60,000 bases of DNA from Polytrichum commune (Eukaryota > Streptophyta > Polytrichopsida > Polytrichales > Polytrichaceae): the NCBI GenBank assembly GCA_950295325.1, contig OX485805.1, positions 10,666,501-10,726,500 on the forward strand. Direction: 5' to 3'. Positions 59,010 through 60,000 of this stretch are shown here, piece after piece. The notes below the pieces were generated by a model. The model was not told where the DNA came from. It saw only the letters and a program-made list of their open reading frames with translations, and did no database searches. A program made the position numbers and the translations under genes. Numbering within the stretch: the first letter of the stretch is position 1; every line of letters begins with the position of its first letter.

Positions 59010-59334
59010 CTTGAGTGACTCATAGGTGGCATTCACATGTCCCTTGTGAAGCCAAGACTCGACGGCTTCACTGGCTCGCCGGTTCATGAGTGGGAGATGG
59101 TTGTTGAGGTTCTGGCCGGAGAAAATCTCAACTATCAGCCTGGATGCATATTCTTTCGCCTCATTTTGCTCTTCGCGAGACGTGGTGTTGAAGATGACTT
59201 TCAAAAACACGCCATGATAGTTTTCGGCAAACATGTGACGGGAAGGTAAGGTCAGGATAAATTTTGCAGCGTCAGGAGTGTTCACAACAACCACTGGATA
59301 GCCAAACACCCTCATCTTGTAGATCTCCTTGAAT
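59010..59334 (-). CDS. cytochrome P450, N-terminal exon of the same gene
   Basis: The exon has acceptor TTGCAG and donor CAAG|GTACAT. It reads FKEIYKMRVFGYPVVVV, NTPDAAKFIL and later NNHLPLMNRRASEAVESW, the B-to-D helix part of a CYP85-clan P450 (compare FKTHIFGxPxVV and LPxMxxxAxexxesW). The C-helix H/WxxxR is not conserved (EEQNEAKEYASRL). The next exon downstream on the minus strand is at 46373, so the intron is now about 12.6 kb, nearly all of it transposon. The first exon with the membrane anchor lies beyond the window. Confidence 0.7.
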
Positions 59335-60000
59335 CTGCAATTTAACAAATGTGCATTAATTATGTCAGAGGTGATTAGTGTGTGAACGGATAATAAAACT
59401 CTGCACAGAGTGAAGTATGTTGTACATCACAAACCCCTGAATTCATATATTATCAACACTGATTTGATCACATCGATTGAATCACATCAAACTGTAACAC
59501 TGGATCAATGCCCACCAAACATACAAATGCAAGTTAAATCTCAACTTGTTCCTATTCTTTTTACATTCTGAGGCAGTATTTAAGAATTGAATGAAATCTG
59601 CATTTGCTAGATGTTGAGTAAGCATTGAAAAAGTATTAGAACCTGAACTTTGTGTATCAGCAGTATGCATTGCTCCCTTGCATTAGGAGCAATGAACGGG
59701 GAGTACCGAACTTTAGTTACGAGCTAGCCGAATTTTTTTGAAGATTTCCGAATGAGTTTGCAATGATTCGGATGAGGTACCGACTTAAAATTAGAAAGGT
59801 CGGAAATTGACCGGTTGAAATGAGAAAATATCGGCAATATAGCCAGTTGAGGCATCATATTTTAGGATATTTACCGAGCCAATTTTTAAATTTTAGGCAA
59901 GTAGCCGAAGGGATTAGGGATAGGGCAGTTTTTTTTACTAGGGTAATAGAGTTATCCTTTAATTCAAATGAGTTTGGTAGGGAGTTTCTTACAAAACCTT
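59335..60000. other. P450 intron sequence, no gene recognised
   Basis: AT-rich, no exon-like frame with P450 similarity. Presumably the intron between the exon at 59010-59334 and a first exon outside the window. Confidence 0.45.

Noticed and set aside
1-60000. tRNA, rRNA or organelle-derived genes
   Set aside because: I looked for cloverleaf-like and rRNA core sequences and saw none I could support.

Overview
The window is nuclear DNA of a land plant. The evidence is plant-type (TTTAGGG)n tracts, a CYP85-clan cytochrome P450 with plant-style introns, a plant-type Ty3/gypsy element and AT-rich intergenic DNA. I cannot name the species. The DUF7869-like family hints weakly at a non-flowering plant.

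Region 1-7640 holds no host gene. It has a 406-bp hAT-type MITE (2222-2627) and a 4.1-kb hAT element (3065-7142) with perfect 13-bp ends, an 8-bp target duplication and a decayed transposase.

Region 7640-40251 is best read as two copies of one ~16-kb DNA transposon, one nested in the other in opposite orientation. Each copy has two divergent transcription units. Unit 1 is a ~976-aa DUF7869-like protein, my candidate transposase, whose 3' end lies at the 'R' terminus. Unit 2 is a four-exon gene for a ~1650-aa protein: a ParB/DGQHR-like motif, a DNA-methyltransferase-like fold, a disordered acidic linker and an FCP1/HAD phosphatase-like domain. A short two-exon gene follows it at the 'L' terminus. 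Copy A (14772-31004) is nearly intact. Copy B (about 7640-14771 plus 31009-40251) is a pseudogene throughout and was split by the insertion of A. Both copies carry more than 50 instances of a 22-bp palindrome (arm GTTTGGGTCG, two variable bases, arm CGACCCAAAC) in leader arrays, in introns and even in frame in exon 3. I see none outside these elements. This is the most likely undescribed system here.

Region 41980-59334 is a P450 gene on the minus strand, running off the right edge. Its C-terminal exons lie at 41980-46373 and an N-terminal exon at 59010-59334. The intron between them is expanded by a small TIR element full of CCCATGCCCAC repeats. A young, complete 11.4-kb Ty3/gypsy element (47176-58590; 2.1-kb LTRs, target duplication GCATG, intact 2079-aa polyprotein) sits inside that element.
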